NCBI RefSeq assembly: GCF_002865645.1
Contig: NW_020194631.1
Span: 186,001 to 250,000, forward strand
Length of the DNA stretch: 64,000 nucleotides
Direction: 5' to 3'
Source of the DNA: Hyaloscypha bicolor E
Taxonomy: Eukaryota; Ascomycota; Leotiomycetes; Helotiales; Hyaloscyphaceae
Shown here: in pieces, positions 21,470 through 30,085 of the stretch
How the letters are laid out: every line of letters starts with the position of its first letter
Numbering within the stretch: position 1 is the first letter of the stretch
Notes under the pieces: model-generated
What the model was told of the DNA's origin: nothing
The model's input: only the letters and a program-made list of their open reading frames with translations
The model's database searches: none
Made by a program: the position numbers and the translations under genes

Positions 21470-23122
21470 TCAGAAGAACGACGGCTTCGTCAACACCCGG
21501 TATTCTACGTAATCCTCCCCATCAATGCTAAAAATCTGAGGCTGGCTGACAAGCTTCCCTTGGAATGGGCCGTTTTGCTTTCTCTCGTATTTGATGCCGT
21601 TGTAGTACTTGACTTCTTGTTGGTCCTGAACGTGGCCGAGGCCACCAGCATTCGGGGCCGTCGCAGCCTGTTGGGCAACCCACACCTTGTTGAGTTTCTT
21701 GAGGTTGTTCTTCAGCTCCATCTGTGCAGCCTCCTGAATAACAGCCTCGGCCATGGCAACCTCCTTTCTGGCCTTCTCATTCTGTCTCTCTCTTGCGTCG
21801 GCTTTCTCCTGTCTCATCCTCTCGGCAGTGGCATCGGCCTCAACTTGGGCTCTCGATGACATTCTGGGCTCAGATCTAGCGCTGTGACGAGTCTCCAGCA
21901 TCTCCGGACCGGGCCCGCCTTGATCGACACCGTTGTTCAACCCTTCTGACGCAACAATAGCCTTCGCATCACGAACAGCTCTCAACTCGTTGGCTTTGCG
22001 CTCCTTCTCAGATTCTCTGGCCTCGATATCTCGTTGACGAATCCGGCAGTATTCCTTGACTTCGGGTCGGGTCAAGGAGGCCAAGTGGGGCTCAAGGACA
22101 ACCTTGTCGTAGTGAAGCCAAAGTGCTCCAGCGCCAATGGGGAAGTTGCCATCAACATAGCGTCCATCGCGGGTGACTCGCTGGACCTTGACTCGGAAGC
22201 AGTCAGTTCCACTTAGGACACCGAAAACAGCATGCTTGTCCTCCTCACGCGGCTCATCCGAATCTGCCCAATAACCCAACAGAACACCATGTGGTTTGCC
22301 ATCGCTGAAAGGGGAGGCTTTCGGAGTCTGGATATCAACAGCGTTGACAGCCTGAAAGCTTGGTGTCTTGTGAATTGCCTGGCGGGGAAGAGAATGACGA
22401 CCGTTGAGTGATTGCCGACCAAGAGACTGGCGATGAGCAACAGGTTTACCTCCCGGCGATGCAGCCTCTTGCTGAGCAACAATGGCCTTTGCTTTCAAGA
22501 CGGCTTTGCCATCGGCTTCTTGTCGCTCTTCGGCGGTTGCCTCTGGCTTAGTCTCTGAGCGAATCTTAACGTATTCCTTGATTTCGGCAGAACTCAGGCC
22601 CTTGAGATGCGAGTCAAAAATCACTCGCTCGAAAGTAACCCAGCATCCGCCAGCTCCAGTGGGGACATTGGCAATAAGCTCCTCTCCTTTGCGATTCATG
22701 CCATAAATTCTGGTTCGAAGCCTGTCGTGAATGTCAATGAAACCGTAGATGACATGCTTGTCAGCGTCGTCGGGTTGATCAGAGTCGCGCCAAACGCCGA
22801 TGATAACTCCTCGAATTTTTTGCGACTGCTTTGAACGCTTGAGCGGAGGCTCAACGTTGGGGCTGCCTCGGGCAATTTTGCTATAATTGACTTCATCTAA
22901 GTTGTAATTGATGATGGACGTGCGCTTTCTCTTGTGGAACGGCGTGACCACCTCGCCATCTTCATCGTCTTCGCCGTTGGCAACCATCAAAGCGGACGAG
23001 TCGGCGATCTCAATGGTGGATGGAGCATCGACGACGATACCCTTTTCTGTATCTGTGCTCAGCGCGTTGTGCGCATCGTTCAATGGTGTGTCAGATCTGT
23101 AAGAGTGATTCATTTTTAGCAA
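21470..23122 (-). CDS. Protein with two tandem copies of an unknown domain
   Basis: A single exon of 550 aa, starting MLKMNHSYRSD (the Met at residue 4 is an alternative start). Residues 1-100 are acidic and Ser-rich with KRKRTS and KRSKQS basic patches. Two copies of a domain of about 90 residues follow: copy A (about 103-195) has GVIIGVWRDSDQPDDADKH, then VPTGAGGCWVTFERVIFD and EIKEYVKIR; copy B (about 280-370) has GVLLGYWADSDEPREEDKH, then FPIGAGALWLHYDKVVLE and EVKEYCRIR. A charged coiled coil (about 425-490, with a REAKADARERQNEKA-like run) and a short globular end follow. Family not recognised. Basic patches and acidic stretches suggest a nuclear protein, but that is inference. Confidence 0.8.
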   Translation of the reverse strand: MLKMNHSYRSDTPLNDAHNALSTDTEKGIVVDAPSTIEIADSSALMVANGEDDEDGEVVTPFHKRKRTSIINYNLDEVNYSKIARGSPNVEPPLKRSKQSQKIRGVIIGVWRDSDQPDDADKHVIYGFIDIHDRLRTRIYGMNRKGEELIANVPTGAGGCWVTFERVIFDSHLKGLSSAEIKEYVKIRSETKPEATAEERQEADGKAVLKAKAIVAQQEAASPGGKPVAHRQSLGRQSLNGRHSLPRQAIHKTPSFQAVNAVDIQTPKASPFSDGKPHGVLLGYWADSDEPREEDKHAVFGVLSGTDCFRVKVQRVTRDGRYVDGNFPIGAGALWLHYDKVVLEPHLASLTRPEVKEYCRIRQRDIEARESEKERKANELRAVRDAKAIVASEGLNNGVDQGGPGPEMLETRHSARSEPRMSSRAQVEADATAERMRQEKADARERQNEKARKEVAMAEAVIQEAAQMELKNNLKKLNKVWVAQQAATAPNAGGLGHVQDQQEVKYYNGIKYERKQNGPFQGKLVSQPQIFSIDGEDYVEYRVLTKPSFF

Positions 23123-24174
23123 GTAATCTTATGGGTTCAATTAAAGCTTAGGTAACAGGTACCCGACGGGCCAAAAAGCAACAGAGTCTAAACACGTGGC
23201 ACTGGCAAGCACGCCCAACAATCCAACACCGCCCTTCGGTAACTTTTTTGATTTGGAATTTGGAAATCACGACCAAATACAGGATGCAAGGCGTTGGAAG
23301 GAGAGCGGAATAGAGGTCGCTTAGTTCCACGCGTCACTCGGATGCAAGGCGCAGTAATTGAAAATGAATGACGCGACATGTCGGGAACAGCAGAAATGAA
23401 AGGAAGCGAACTCGGGAACAACTCGTTAGAACGCAAGATCTTGTGCAGACTCGCGATGCAATGGCAATACGAGGATTGATGCGGAAGAACAGACCCCTGC
23501 CGAAGGCACTCTGCAGAGGCCCTTGACGAGGACTAAAGAACTGACTGACCTTGGTGGCGACCCCAGTGCGCTGAGAGCGTCGTTGTCCACGCTTTCGGTG
23601 CTCCCGCTCGTCAACGACTCGGAACTCGAGGACGGGGGCGGCTCCATTGGCGTGGGATGCGTGCTGAGCAGGCCAGGCAAAGGAAGAGATGCTGCTGTAG
23701 ATGCGTGTGGGACGCGGGCAGAACGGAGGGACCTGAGGTGTGCAGAAGAAAGAGAAAAAGTATTTATTAGAGAAGAGAGGAGAAGTGCTGAGACGAGCGA
23801 AAGCCAGCAAGACTTATTTAAAACCGCTTAATCGTGGCGCTAAAAGGCGCTGATTCGCTCCCTCCGTATCGGGAGCTTTATCACTTTGAGTGCTGATAAG
23901 TCAGGTCTGGCGGAACTACGCACAGGCTATTATGCTTTAATTCGGCCTGCGAGCCTTTTTGTTTGCCAACCTGCACCAGCTGCACGCAACCGGCGCGCCT
24001 CGTCTCTCTCGTCTCCCAGACCTGAGGCCTTTCTAACTTTAAGCAGACCAGGCCAGCCAGCTGCCAGCTGCCAACTGCCAACTACCCAGGCGCGCCGTGC
24101 CCATGCCCAAGGCCCAAGGCCCAATAAGCCCACCCCCCGTCCCATACAATCCAGGCTGCTTTATTAATCTAACA
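23123..24174. other. Promoter region with short repeats
   Basis: This 1-kb gap holds the promoter of the duplicated-domain gene and the 3' region of SEN54. Near 24053-24085 a CCAGCTG/CCAACTG unit is repeated several times. Open frames on both strands here (up to 158 codons) lack any domain and I do not call them. Confidence 0.4.
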
Positions 24175-25605
24175 CTATTGACCATTCTCCACGCAATCCA
24201 ACGAGCACTCCCTAATTGCGGGCCCCCCTCTCCCTCTCCCTCTGCCTCCTCTGCCTCTCCCACGCCCGCCTGTGCCACGCTGTGCACCCCCCACCCCTCG
24301 CTTCGCACCTTGGGAGCTGCCTCCGTCAAACCTCTCGTACATTTGTTCTTCTCCAAAAGCAGCTTCGCCTAGCTGCAAGTAGCTGATAACCCCTTGGTCA
24401 TTGACGGCCAAGACCACATTTCGCCAACCATGTTTCAACCTTCCGTAACTCTTAGCATTGCCTTCCCAATCGGGATTTGGGGGGTCCCATGGCGTGCTCT
24501 CCAGCAAAGAGGTGATTTGCGTGAGGGTTGGGACAGAGCTTGAACGAGCATCGGCAATTGCAACACGGAAGTCGGGCGCTCCAGGGTTGCTCTTGGCAAA
24601 AGTCGCAAGCTTACTAGCCCTCCATAAGAAGTAGGCAACACGAAATGGCTCCTCTGGCGACGGCGCGGGTTCCGGAGGCACTACGCAAGGTTTGTGACGC
24701 GGAATGATTGCAATTTGTCGGTAGATCGTATTGTACGATCTGTACATACCTGGTCGTACCAGCGGACCGTACAAAGGGCGCTCCCTCCCCCTCTCAGCAA
24801 AACGCCCGAAAAGCCAAGTGATGAGACTTGGGGACTCTGCTGTTCGTTGAATAATGGTTGGACTGTTGTGGTCGACATCTGTGCTGGAACCCAAATCTGG
24901 CGCTCTGGCGATTGCATAGCCCGTCCGCTTGAGATTCGCATAGACAGTGTATCTTTCCAGGCTGACTTTGCCTCTCTCTCCATCCTTGCCGATCAACATA
25001 GCGTATGCAGCTTGTAAACTCATAGGCACACCGAGGTCTTCTTCTGCCTGGTCGTCCGTCTCCGTTGATTTTCGACTGCCCTGAATGCCTTCATGCACGC
25101 TCGCGAATGAGGACCTTGTAGGCCACCAAAGATCAAGATTCCCTCGCTCAACTAGATAAAGCGCCTCCTCTGGCAAGAGCCATATGCTTCCATACTTGTG
25201 ACCCTGTGTAGTCTTGCCCATTGTCTTGAAGTGTGGGCCTTTCGATGATTCTACGACGACAATATGGTCCTCATCTAAGCCCCGTCTCAACTCCTCTGCG
25301 ATAACTTCGTCTCGATTCAGGCCGTCCTCACCATAATAGTAGCCCCGCAAATACGCCTTTGGTGGATGAACCCTCGTATGCGATAAGGCATCATGCATTG
25401 CCTGCCTGCTTGCCTCCAAGATCCCCCCTTGATGTTTCGTGCCATGTGGTTCGAAGTCTTTCTCTCCTCGTTTCGGGAGCTTAGCAGATTTCGAGGATAA
25501 GGATGCAAGGAACCGGAAATCAGGCAGATCGTCGACTAGGTCGTTGTCATCGTTCGATTGGTCTTGTAGAGTAACCGCCGTAATATCATCATCCAAGTCC
25601 GCCAT
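24175..25605 (-). CDS. sen54: tRNA-splicing endonuclease subunit Sen54
   Basis: A single exon of 476 aa starting MADLDDDITAVTL. The conserved Sen54 N-terminal domain spans about 45-240: YYYGEDGLNRDEV, GHKYGSIWLLPEEALYLVERG, LDLWWP, then PMSLQAAYAMLIG and YTVYANLKRTGYAI. The C-terminal part (about 375-440) holds RVAIADARSSSVPTL and a GRLKHGWRNVVLAV strand, followed by an RG-rich basic tail. Family knowledge: Sen54 is a structural subunit of the four-part endonuclease (Sen2, Sen34, Sen15, Sen54) that cuts the canonical intron from pre-tRNAs. The start was placed at the internal Met because that is where the conserved acidic N-terminus begins; the open frame continues 32 codons upstream. An intron-bearing tRNA gene lies about 2 kb away. 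Confidence 0.88.
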   Translation of the reverse strand: MADLDDDITAVTLQDQSNDDNDLVDDLPDFRFLASLSSKSAKLPKRGEKDFEPHGTKHQGGILEASRQAMHDALSHTRVHPPKAYLRGYYYGEDGLNRDEVIAEELRRGLDEDHIVVVESSKGPHFKTMGKTTQGHKYGSIWLLPEEALYLVERGNLDLWWPTRSSFASVHEGIQGSRKSTETDDQAEEDLGVPMSLQAAYAMLIGKDGERGKVSLERYTVYANLKRTGYAIARAPDLGSSTDVDHNSPTIIQRTAESPSLITWLFGRFAERGRERPLYGPLVRPGMYRSYNTIYRQIAIIPRHKPCVVPPEPAPSPEEPFRVAYFLWRASKLATFAKSNPGAPDFRVAIADARSSSVPTLTQITSLLESTPWDPPNPDWEGNAKSYGRLKHGWRNVVLAVNDQGVISYLQLGEAAFGEEQMYERFDGGSSQGAKRGVGGAQRGTGGRGRGRGGRGRGRGGPAIRECSLDCVENGQ

Positions 25606-26289
25606 TGTGGGTTGTTTGTTGAGTTTGTGGGAGTTCGCGAACTTGGCATGAGATATTTGAATTTCTGACTCTTCTTGCAAACACAACTCAGCCTCGTGCA
25701 AGGGCCATCCGCTGCAGCCACGGCAGCCTCGCTAACGGATTCTTGGGACCACATTTTATCAATTGTTTTCATATTGAAATAAGCCGCCATCGGAGTTCGC
25801 CGGGAAGTCCTCTGTTATGCCGAGTAAATATTCCAGACCGGGTGAATTATCAGGGTGTGACAAGAGTTCGGGGGTATATCACATGTGAAATTATAAAACT
25901 AGTCACGTGAGCCGACAATGTTCTAGGTACGTGACCAAATAATTTTCGCTACTTCAGAGGCTTCATTTTATTGCCTCACAAACAAATTCCTCTTCTTTAA
26001 CAATTCAATACGACGTCGATGATGTCCATCCTTTGATCAATCACGTAGTTAGAAACTCTCTGTTGATCGGGTCACTCCCCGACCCGCTCTGGTTGTACAT
26101 GCCAGAGAGTGAGTAACCAAACTGAACAAGAAGCAAGCAAAGATCAATGTTGAGTCTGGGGACCGATTGCGCAGCCAACAAGACAATCACAGATTTGTCC
26201 TCGATTGCTCGAAATGATGGCCCTCACATGCTTGACGCCAATTCGCGAATCGCTAGTACCCGCTGCTATCACGCCCCGGCTGCTATTTG
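25606..26289. other. sen54 promoter region
   Basis: No gene is seen on either strand. The palindromic octamer TCACGTGA sits at 25903-25910, about 300 bp before the sen54 start. The plus-strand frame at 26205-26699 is antisense to the small gene described next. Confidence 0.45.
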
Positions 26290-26981
26290 TCAGCACTGTT
26301 CGGGAATTGGGAAGCAGTTTAAGAAAGCCTGAGTGGGCGCATCGGGGCTCCATTTGGAATATGGCAGAGTACCATCCATCTCAGGAGCTGCAAGGGCGGT
26401 CCGGTGGCTTTCGACTCCCAGTAATGGGGCGTCCTCAACGTCAGGTTCCTCGATGCAGCTCCATGGACAAAGGTAGCCAACCCACGCAGTCTTCTTCAAC
26501 ATCCGTATGGCCGCTGGCGTCTTGTGGCCCCCTCCGTAGTTCGCTTTGCGAGATATCTCGTAAAAGGACTTCCAGTGGATCAGCCGGAACGGGGCTTCCG
26601 TCGAGCCACTTTCGATTGCAGCCAACAGCATCAACGAGCTTTCTTCGAAGCGGCGATGTTCATCGATATGAAATGCGCAGCTTTCGCCCAGTCCTTTAGT
26701 CGTGCAGTGATGATACGACCTTTCAGGTTACCCGTGAGAAGATCCCTCATTTGAAAAAGTCTAGAGTATCTGATCTAACCTGAGAACTTGTTGTCTGGCG
26801 ATAGAAGAGCGATGCCTTCCTGGATTGTGTTGGATTCGAGGGTCTGAAAGCTCACGAGATCACCAACTCTGGGAGGACGATGGTTATCTGTGAATTTGGC
26901 GGGTACAACTAAAAGAATTTAAGTAGGTACGCAAGCCTAAGCGCTTGAATACTTACGCCAGAATAGGAATTGAAAAGCCAT
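26290..26981 (-). CDS. Small three-exon hypothetical protein
   Basis: Three exons (26981-26957, 26908-26780, 26693-26290; introns of 48 and 86 nt) give exactly 186 codons (185 aa). Exon 1 begins MAFQFLFW; exon 2 reads VPAKFTDNHRPPRVGDLVSF and ALLSPDNKFSG; exon 3 reads LGESCAFHIDEHRRFEESS, FYEISRKANYGGGHKTPAA, VGYLCPWSCIEEPD and ends CFPIPEQC. Donors are GTAAGT and GTTAGA, with acceptors TTTTAG and AAAG. The second intron is the least certain part, since shorter alternatives all run into stops. Not recognised as any family; no transmembrane segment beyond a hydrophobic N-terminus, which could be a weak signal. Only the last exon is an obvious open frame. Confidence 0.6.
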
Positions 26982-27449
26982 TCTCGAAGTAGTTGTATGC
27001 GATCTTGTCATATGGTTGACGTGGATTTGATGGTAGATACGCTTGCTGTATCTTCAATATCTATTGAAGCATTTTGCTCACTTCACTTAATAAATACAAC
27101 CTTGGAGATGTAACATTGGAGACAGTTGACCTTGAAAGGTGGGAAATTGCTCTAGGGAAAGCTTCAAAGCTTCGTCCTTCGGGAGTCAGTAAGCTTAATT
27201 CCATTCTCTTCTACTTGCTCGTGTCGTACTCTTTCCTAATAAAGATATAACCACTGAAAAATGAAAGCAATTTTTGCGATATATTACTTGATACTAGATT
27301 TCAATGACATTTTGGGGAGTTTTGAGCTCTTTACAGAGTCCTTCATTTTTCTTCTAGAGTTGTGGCAGTTGAAGTTTGCGGGTGGGTTAGCTGGGGCAAA
27401 AAGAAGGCAGTCAAATATCAAATAGTAACAAACACCAAAAGATGTGAAT

Positions 27450-27610
27450 TGAACACTGAGAGATTCGAACTCTCGCGATTTCTCACTGCGGATCGTTTTA
27501 GTAGGCTTTCACCCAACCTAAACACAGCGCCTTAACCACTCCTTCCAGGAGGTTAGAATTATTTGAATATTCGATTTGGGATGTCAAAAGTCACTTACGG
27601 CCAAGTGTCC
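27450..27610 (-). tRNA. tRNA-Leu(UAG) with two introns, one spliceosomal-like
   Basis: Reading the minus strand, GGACACT (27610-27604) pairs fully with AGTGTTC (27457-27451; six Watson-Crick pairs and one G-U), with discriminator A at 27450. TG and GCC follow, then a 57-nt insertion (27598-27542). After it come GAGTGGTTAA, GGC, G, the anticodon stem CTGTG, and the loop TTTAGG holding anticodon UAG. Then comes a canonical intron of about 25 nt whose CCTA can pair with the anticodon, the other stem strand CGCAG, a variable arm, GAGAG, TTCGAAT and CTCTC. Long variable arm, UAG and discriminator A fit leucine. TTTT at 27440-27437 is a fitting Pol III terminator and the B box (GTTCGAATC) is intact. 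Without removal of the 57 nt the D arm and A box are broken. A pseudogene is the main alternative. Confidence 0.8.
27542..27598 (-). other. Spliceosomal-type intron inside the tRNA D arm
   Basis: The 57-nt insertion starts GTAAGT, has TCTAAC with its branch adenosine about 11 nt before the end, and ends GGAAG. These match the protein-gene introns of this window in length and signals. It lies between tRNA positions 12 and 13; excising it joins TGGCC to GAGTGG, the consensus tRNA-Leu A box and D arm. The boundary could slide by one G without changing the product. It does not resemble a canonical tRNA intron, which sits after position 37. Confidence 0.7.
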
Positions 27611-28092
27611 TTTTTTCAACTTAGTCGGAAATTTTTCTTATTTTGGATTATTAAGCCCATCAGATTTTATCATTGGGTTCCAGGGGCTTTCACGTGACAC
27701 ACACTTCCGAAATGCCCCGTGCCCCCCCTATCATACCCCTTTGTCTTCACCTAGTTTGGAATATTTACTCCGCAAGGCTAAAAGAGTTCGGCCGGTACGC
27801 GTCGCTCCCTTAAAACCTCCGAAACATTATCACTAATGGATGCTATAGAGTGGTTGAGGTGCTGTGTTTGGGCATCCGAAAGGAACCCAAAACGTCCGAA
27901 GGGGGTACGTAAAGTCCTAAAAATCTATCTATACCTAGGCTGTAGAAATGTTTCTTTTTTTGCTATTTTCACTCGAATCAGGCAGGTTCAACACCAAAGA
28001 GCTCCAAGACAAAGAAACGAAATGGCTCCTCTCGAATTTTGCTACCTTGTCTCTTGTATAACTGTAGGACCCTAGGCAAAGACCTTTTATAA

Positions 28093-28381
28093 TGTTCCTC
28101 TCTTAGCGAGTACTTTGAAAACCGAACGCCCTCAATTGTCCCATATGTCGTGAGTACACTGAGAACTGAATGCCGTTACTTGTTTTAAGTGTAGCAAGTA
28201 CATTGCAAAGCAAATGCCTCAGATGTTCCCCTATGCATGAGGTACAATGTCCACCGAGCGCTTCCAAAAGCTCACCTCGTCAAGTGGAACTTCAAACCCA
28301 ACGCATCTCAAGTGTTCCATGTGCAGCAGGTACAGTTATAACTGAAGAGTTGTTGTAAATGTTCCTTGTTCGAAAGGTACG
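28093..28381 (+). repeat. Decayed tandem repeat, about 44 bp unit
   Basis: A diverged unit of the form TGTTCC (about 12 nt) AGGTAC recurs at 28093, 28137, 28181, 28224, (a very worn copy near 28268), 28313 and 28360, so at steps of 43-47 bp. In one frame the copies would encode Cys-x-x-Cys followed two or three residues later by Tyr (CPICREY, CFKCSKY, CSMCSRY), but stops and length changes break the frame. This looks like the ruin of a gene for a short zinc-binding repeat; a non-coding repeat is the alternative. Confidence 0.5.
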
Positions 28382-28612
28382 TCGGTTTCAACTGCTCTGC
28401 AACAAACAAAACTATCATTGCATGGTAGTAAAGGCCTTCCAATTCAGTACCACACAGCGCTTACCATAGTCATCCTCGCAACACCATGCTCAAGATTCTG
28501 ATTTCCTTCATAGAATGGCTTTTGCGCCAAGCATAAAACATCTAGTCTTCGGGGTCAGCGTGCAACAACGCTAGTCTTGTGGTGGAAAGAAAGTGGCGCT
28601 CATCCTTCAGAT

Positions 28613-28916
28613 ATGCCAGTCACATTGGCCGTTCAACATAACGTGGACGAGGAGGACAAGGACTTGATTGTTATAAAACTTCCGGGACACCCGAAGGGGG
28701 TAGAGTCGGAGTAGACGATAAGTCGATGGAACAGTCGGAGAAGGAGCAGCCAATGAAAAGTTCAACTGGACATGGCATATTGAGATCACACACGAATCTC
28801 GTCCCGATGACGAGTTTGACGATTTAAATTTTCTTCTCTTTCTGTTCCTCGTCTCTCCGTCTCCAGAGGACTTGGAGGTTCTGTGGCCTTTTGACTCTAA
28901 GACAAACTCTTGCTGA
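28613..28916 (+). pseudogene. Possible broken gene fragment
   Basis: ATG at 28613 opens MPVTLAVQHNVDEEDKDLIV and IKLPGHPKGVESE, then a stop. Another frame of the same strand takes over with GEGAANEKFNWTWHIEITHE, SRPDDEFDDLNFLLFLF and a stop at 28914-28916. Both parts read like protein, so a frame break is suspected. It may continue the repeat-bearing remnant just upstream. No family is recognised. Confidence 0.25.
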
Positions 28917-29010
28917 AGCCCTTCATAGGGGTCAGGGGACTGGAATGTTCTATAGATGAACCATGGGTATCGTGTCCGAGGTATTCAATTCAGAAAGTCC
29001 CCGATATCCT

Positions 29011-29553
29011 TCAGCCAGCCAGAGGATTTGCATGTATTGTAACCCTCTCAATTTTGATCTCCTCCTTCGGCCGATTCTTTTTGTCCACCTCGCTACCCTC
29101 CATTTTCGACAGTATTGCCAGGCTATCATCCCCCAAGACATGACCAAAGACTGTGTTCTTCCCATCCAGATGCGGTGCCTTTTCAAAGCATATAAAGAAT
29201 TGGCTACCATTCGTCGCAGGTCCTTTGTTGGCCATACTGACAATGCCTCGAGCGTTGTGCCGCAATGAAGGTCGAATCTCGTCTTCGAAAGGTTCTTCCC
29301 AGATAGATACGCCGCCTTTCGGTTGAGAGGGAGGAGCTCCAGTTTGGATCATGAAATGCGGTATGAGGCGGTGAAAGAGAGAGCCATCGTAGTAACCCGA
29401 GGCGCAAAGGGCAAGGAAGTTCTAGAAGCTGGTAAATGATATGTTTCAAACTTGTGGGGAATATGAGATACCTACCTCTGCTGTCTTGGGCACACTCTCA
29501 CAGAAGACCTCGATCTTGATGTCACCGAGATTCGTATGCAGAGTGACAGACAT
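29011..29553 (-). CDS. cyp10: Cyclophilin, PPIL3/Cyp10 type peptidyl-prolyl isomerase
   Basis: Exons 29553-29476 and 29421-29011 (54-nt intron) encode 162 aa, a single cyclophilin domain. It begins MSVTLHTNLGDIKIEVFCE, with the active-site segment FHRLIPHFMIQTG, then GIVSMANKGPATNGSQFF, the DGKNTVFGHV loop and a VTIHANPLAG end. The Trp that binds cyclosporin in CypA is replaced by His (APHLDGKN), as in PPIL3-type proteins, so drug binding should be weak. Family knowledge: PPIL3 is a spliceosome-associated nuclear isomerase. Assignment to PPIL3 rather than PPIL1 rests on the N-terminal sequence and the ITIHANP-like end. It diverges from the arrestin-like gene. Confidence 0.92.
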
Positions 29554-30085
29554 GGTGAACGGATGAGGTTCTCGAACGCAGCATCGTTGTTGGATGTTCA
29601 GTTGTTGTAGGGCTGAAGCTTCAAGACGGCGGGACTTTTTCCTCGCACGGCCCCCCGCAAGTTTATCAGCCCGCTAGCCAATTATTGTTGACGGTCTCCG
29701 AAAGCAGCCATCGAGTAAGCGACCATCCATGCTCTGCCTGGCCTCGACAGCCGCCCTCGAACATTCACCGCAGGCCGAGAACAAAGGACCACGGCTTCTT
29801 AGACAACGGAGCCTCATGCAATTCACGTCTTCAAACAAAGAGCTTCACTACGATCGAGCCTTGACGACTCGCTATTCCCATAGCGCTGGAGTATCAACAA
29901 ACGAGCAGAGCCTTGCTTATGGTGACGACGAGCTCCCCCCAAATCAGCCCTAGCATCTCAGCATACAATATTGCAACGTCGCAACCCATATGATCCCACG
30001 GTCGCTGCAATACCGCCCGGTCTGTCGACACCGCAATCATCTTGGCGCAAACCGCGAGGTAGCGCCAGCGTGAGCCCGAGACAAG
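29554..30085. promoter_or_regulatory. Divergent promoter of cyp10 and arrestin-like gene
   Basis: 532 bp separate the two start codons. A 74-codon frame (29729-29953) on the plus strand may be an upstream frame in the arrestin-like leader, but it shows no similarity that I recognise. Confidence 0.45.

Noticed and set aside
21461..21859. 132-codon plus-strand frame
   Set aside because: Antisense to the coiled-coil end of the duplicated-domain protein.
26205..26699. 164-codon plus-strand frame
   Set aside because: It is antisense to exon 3 of the better supported small gene on the minus strand.
28093..28381. A CRISPR-like array
   Set aside because: Repeats are diverged, have no constant spacer structure, and the genome is fungal.
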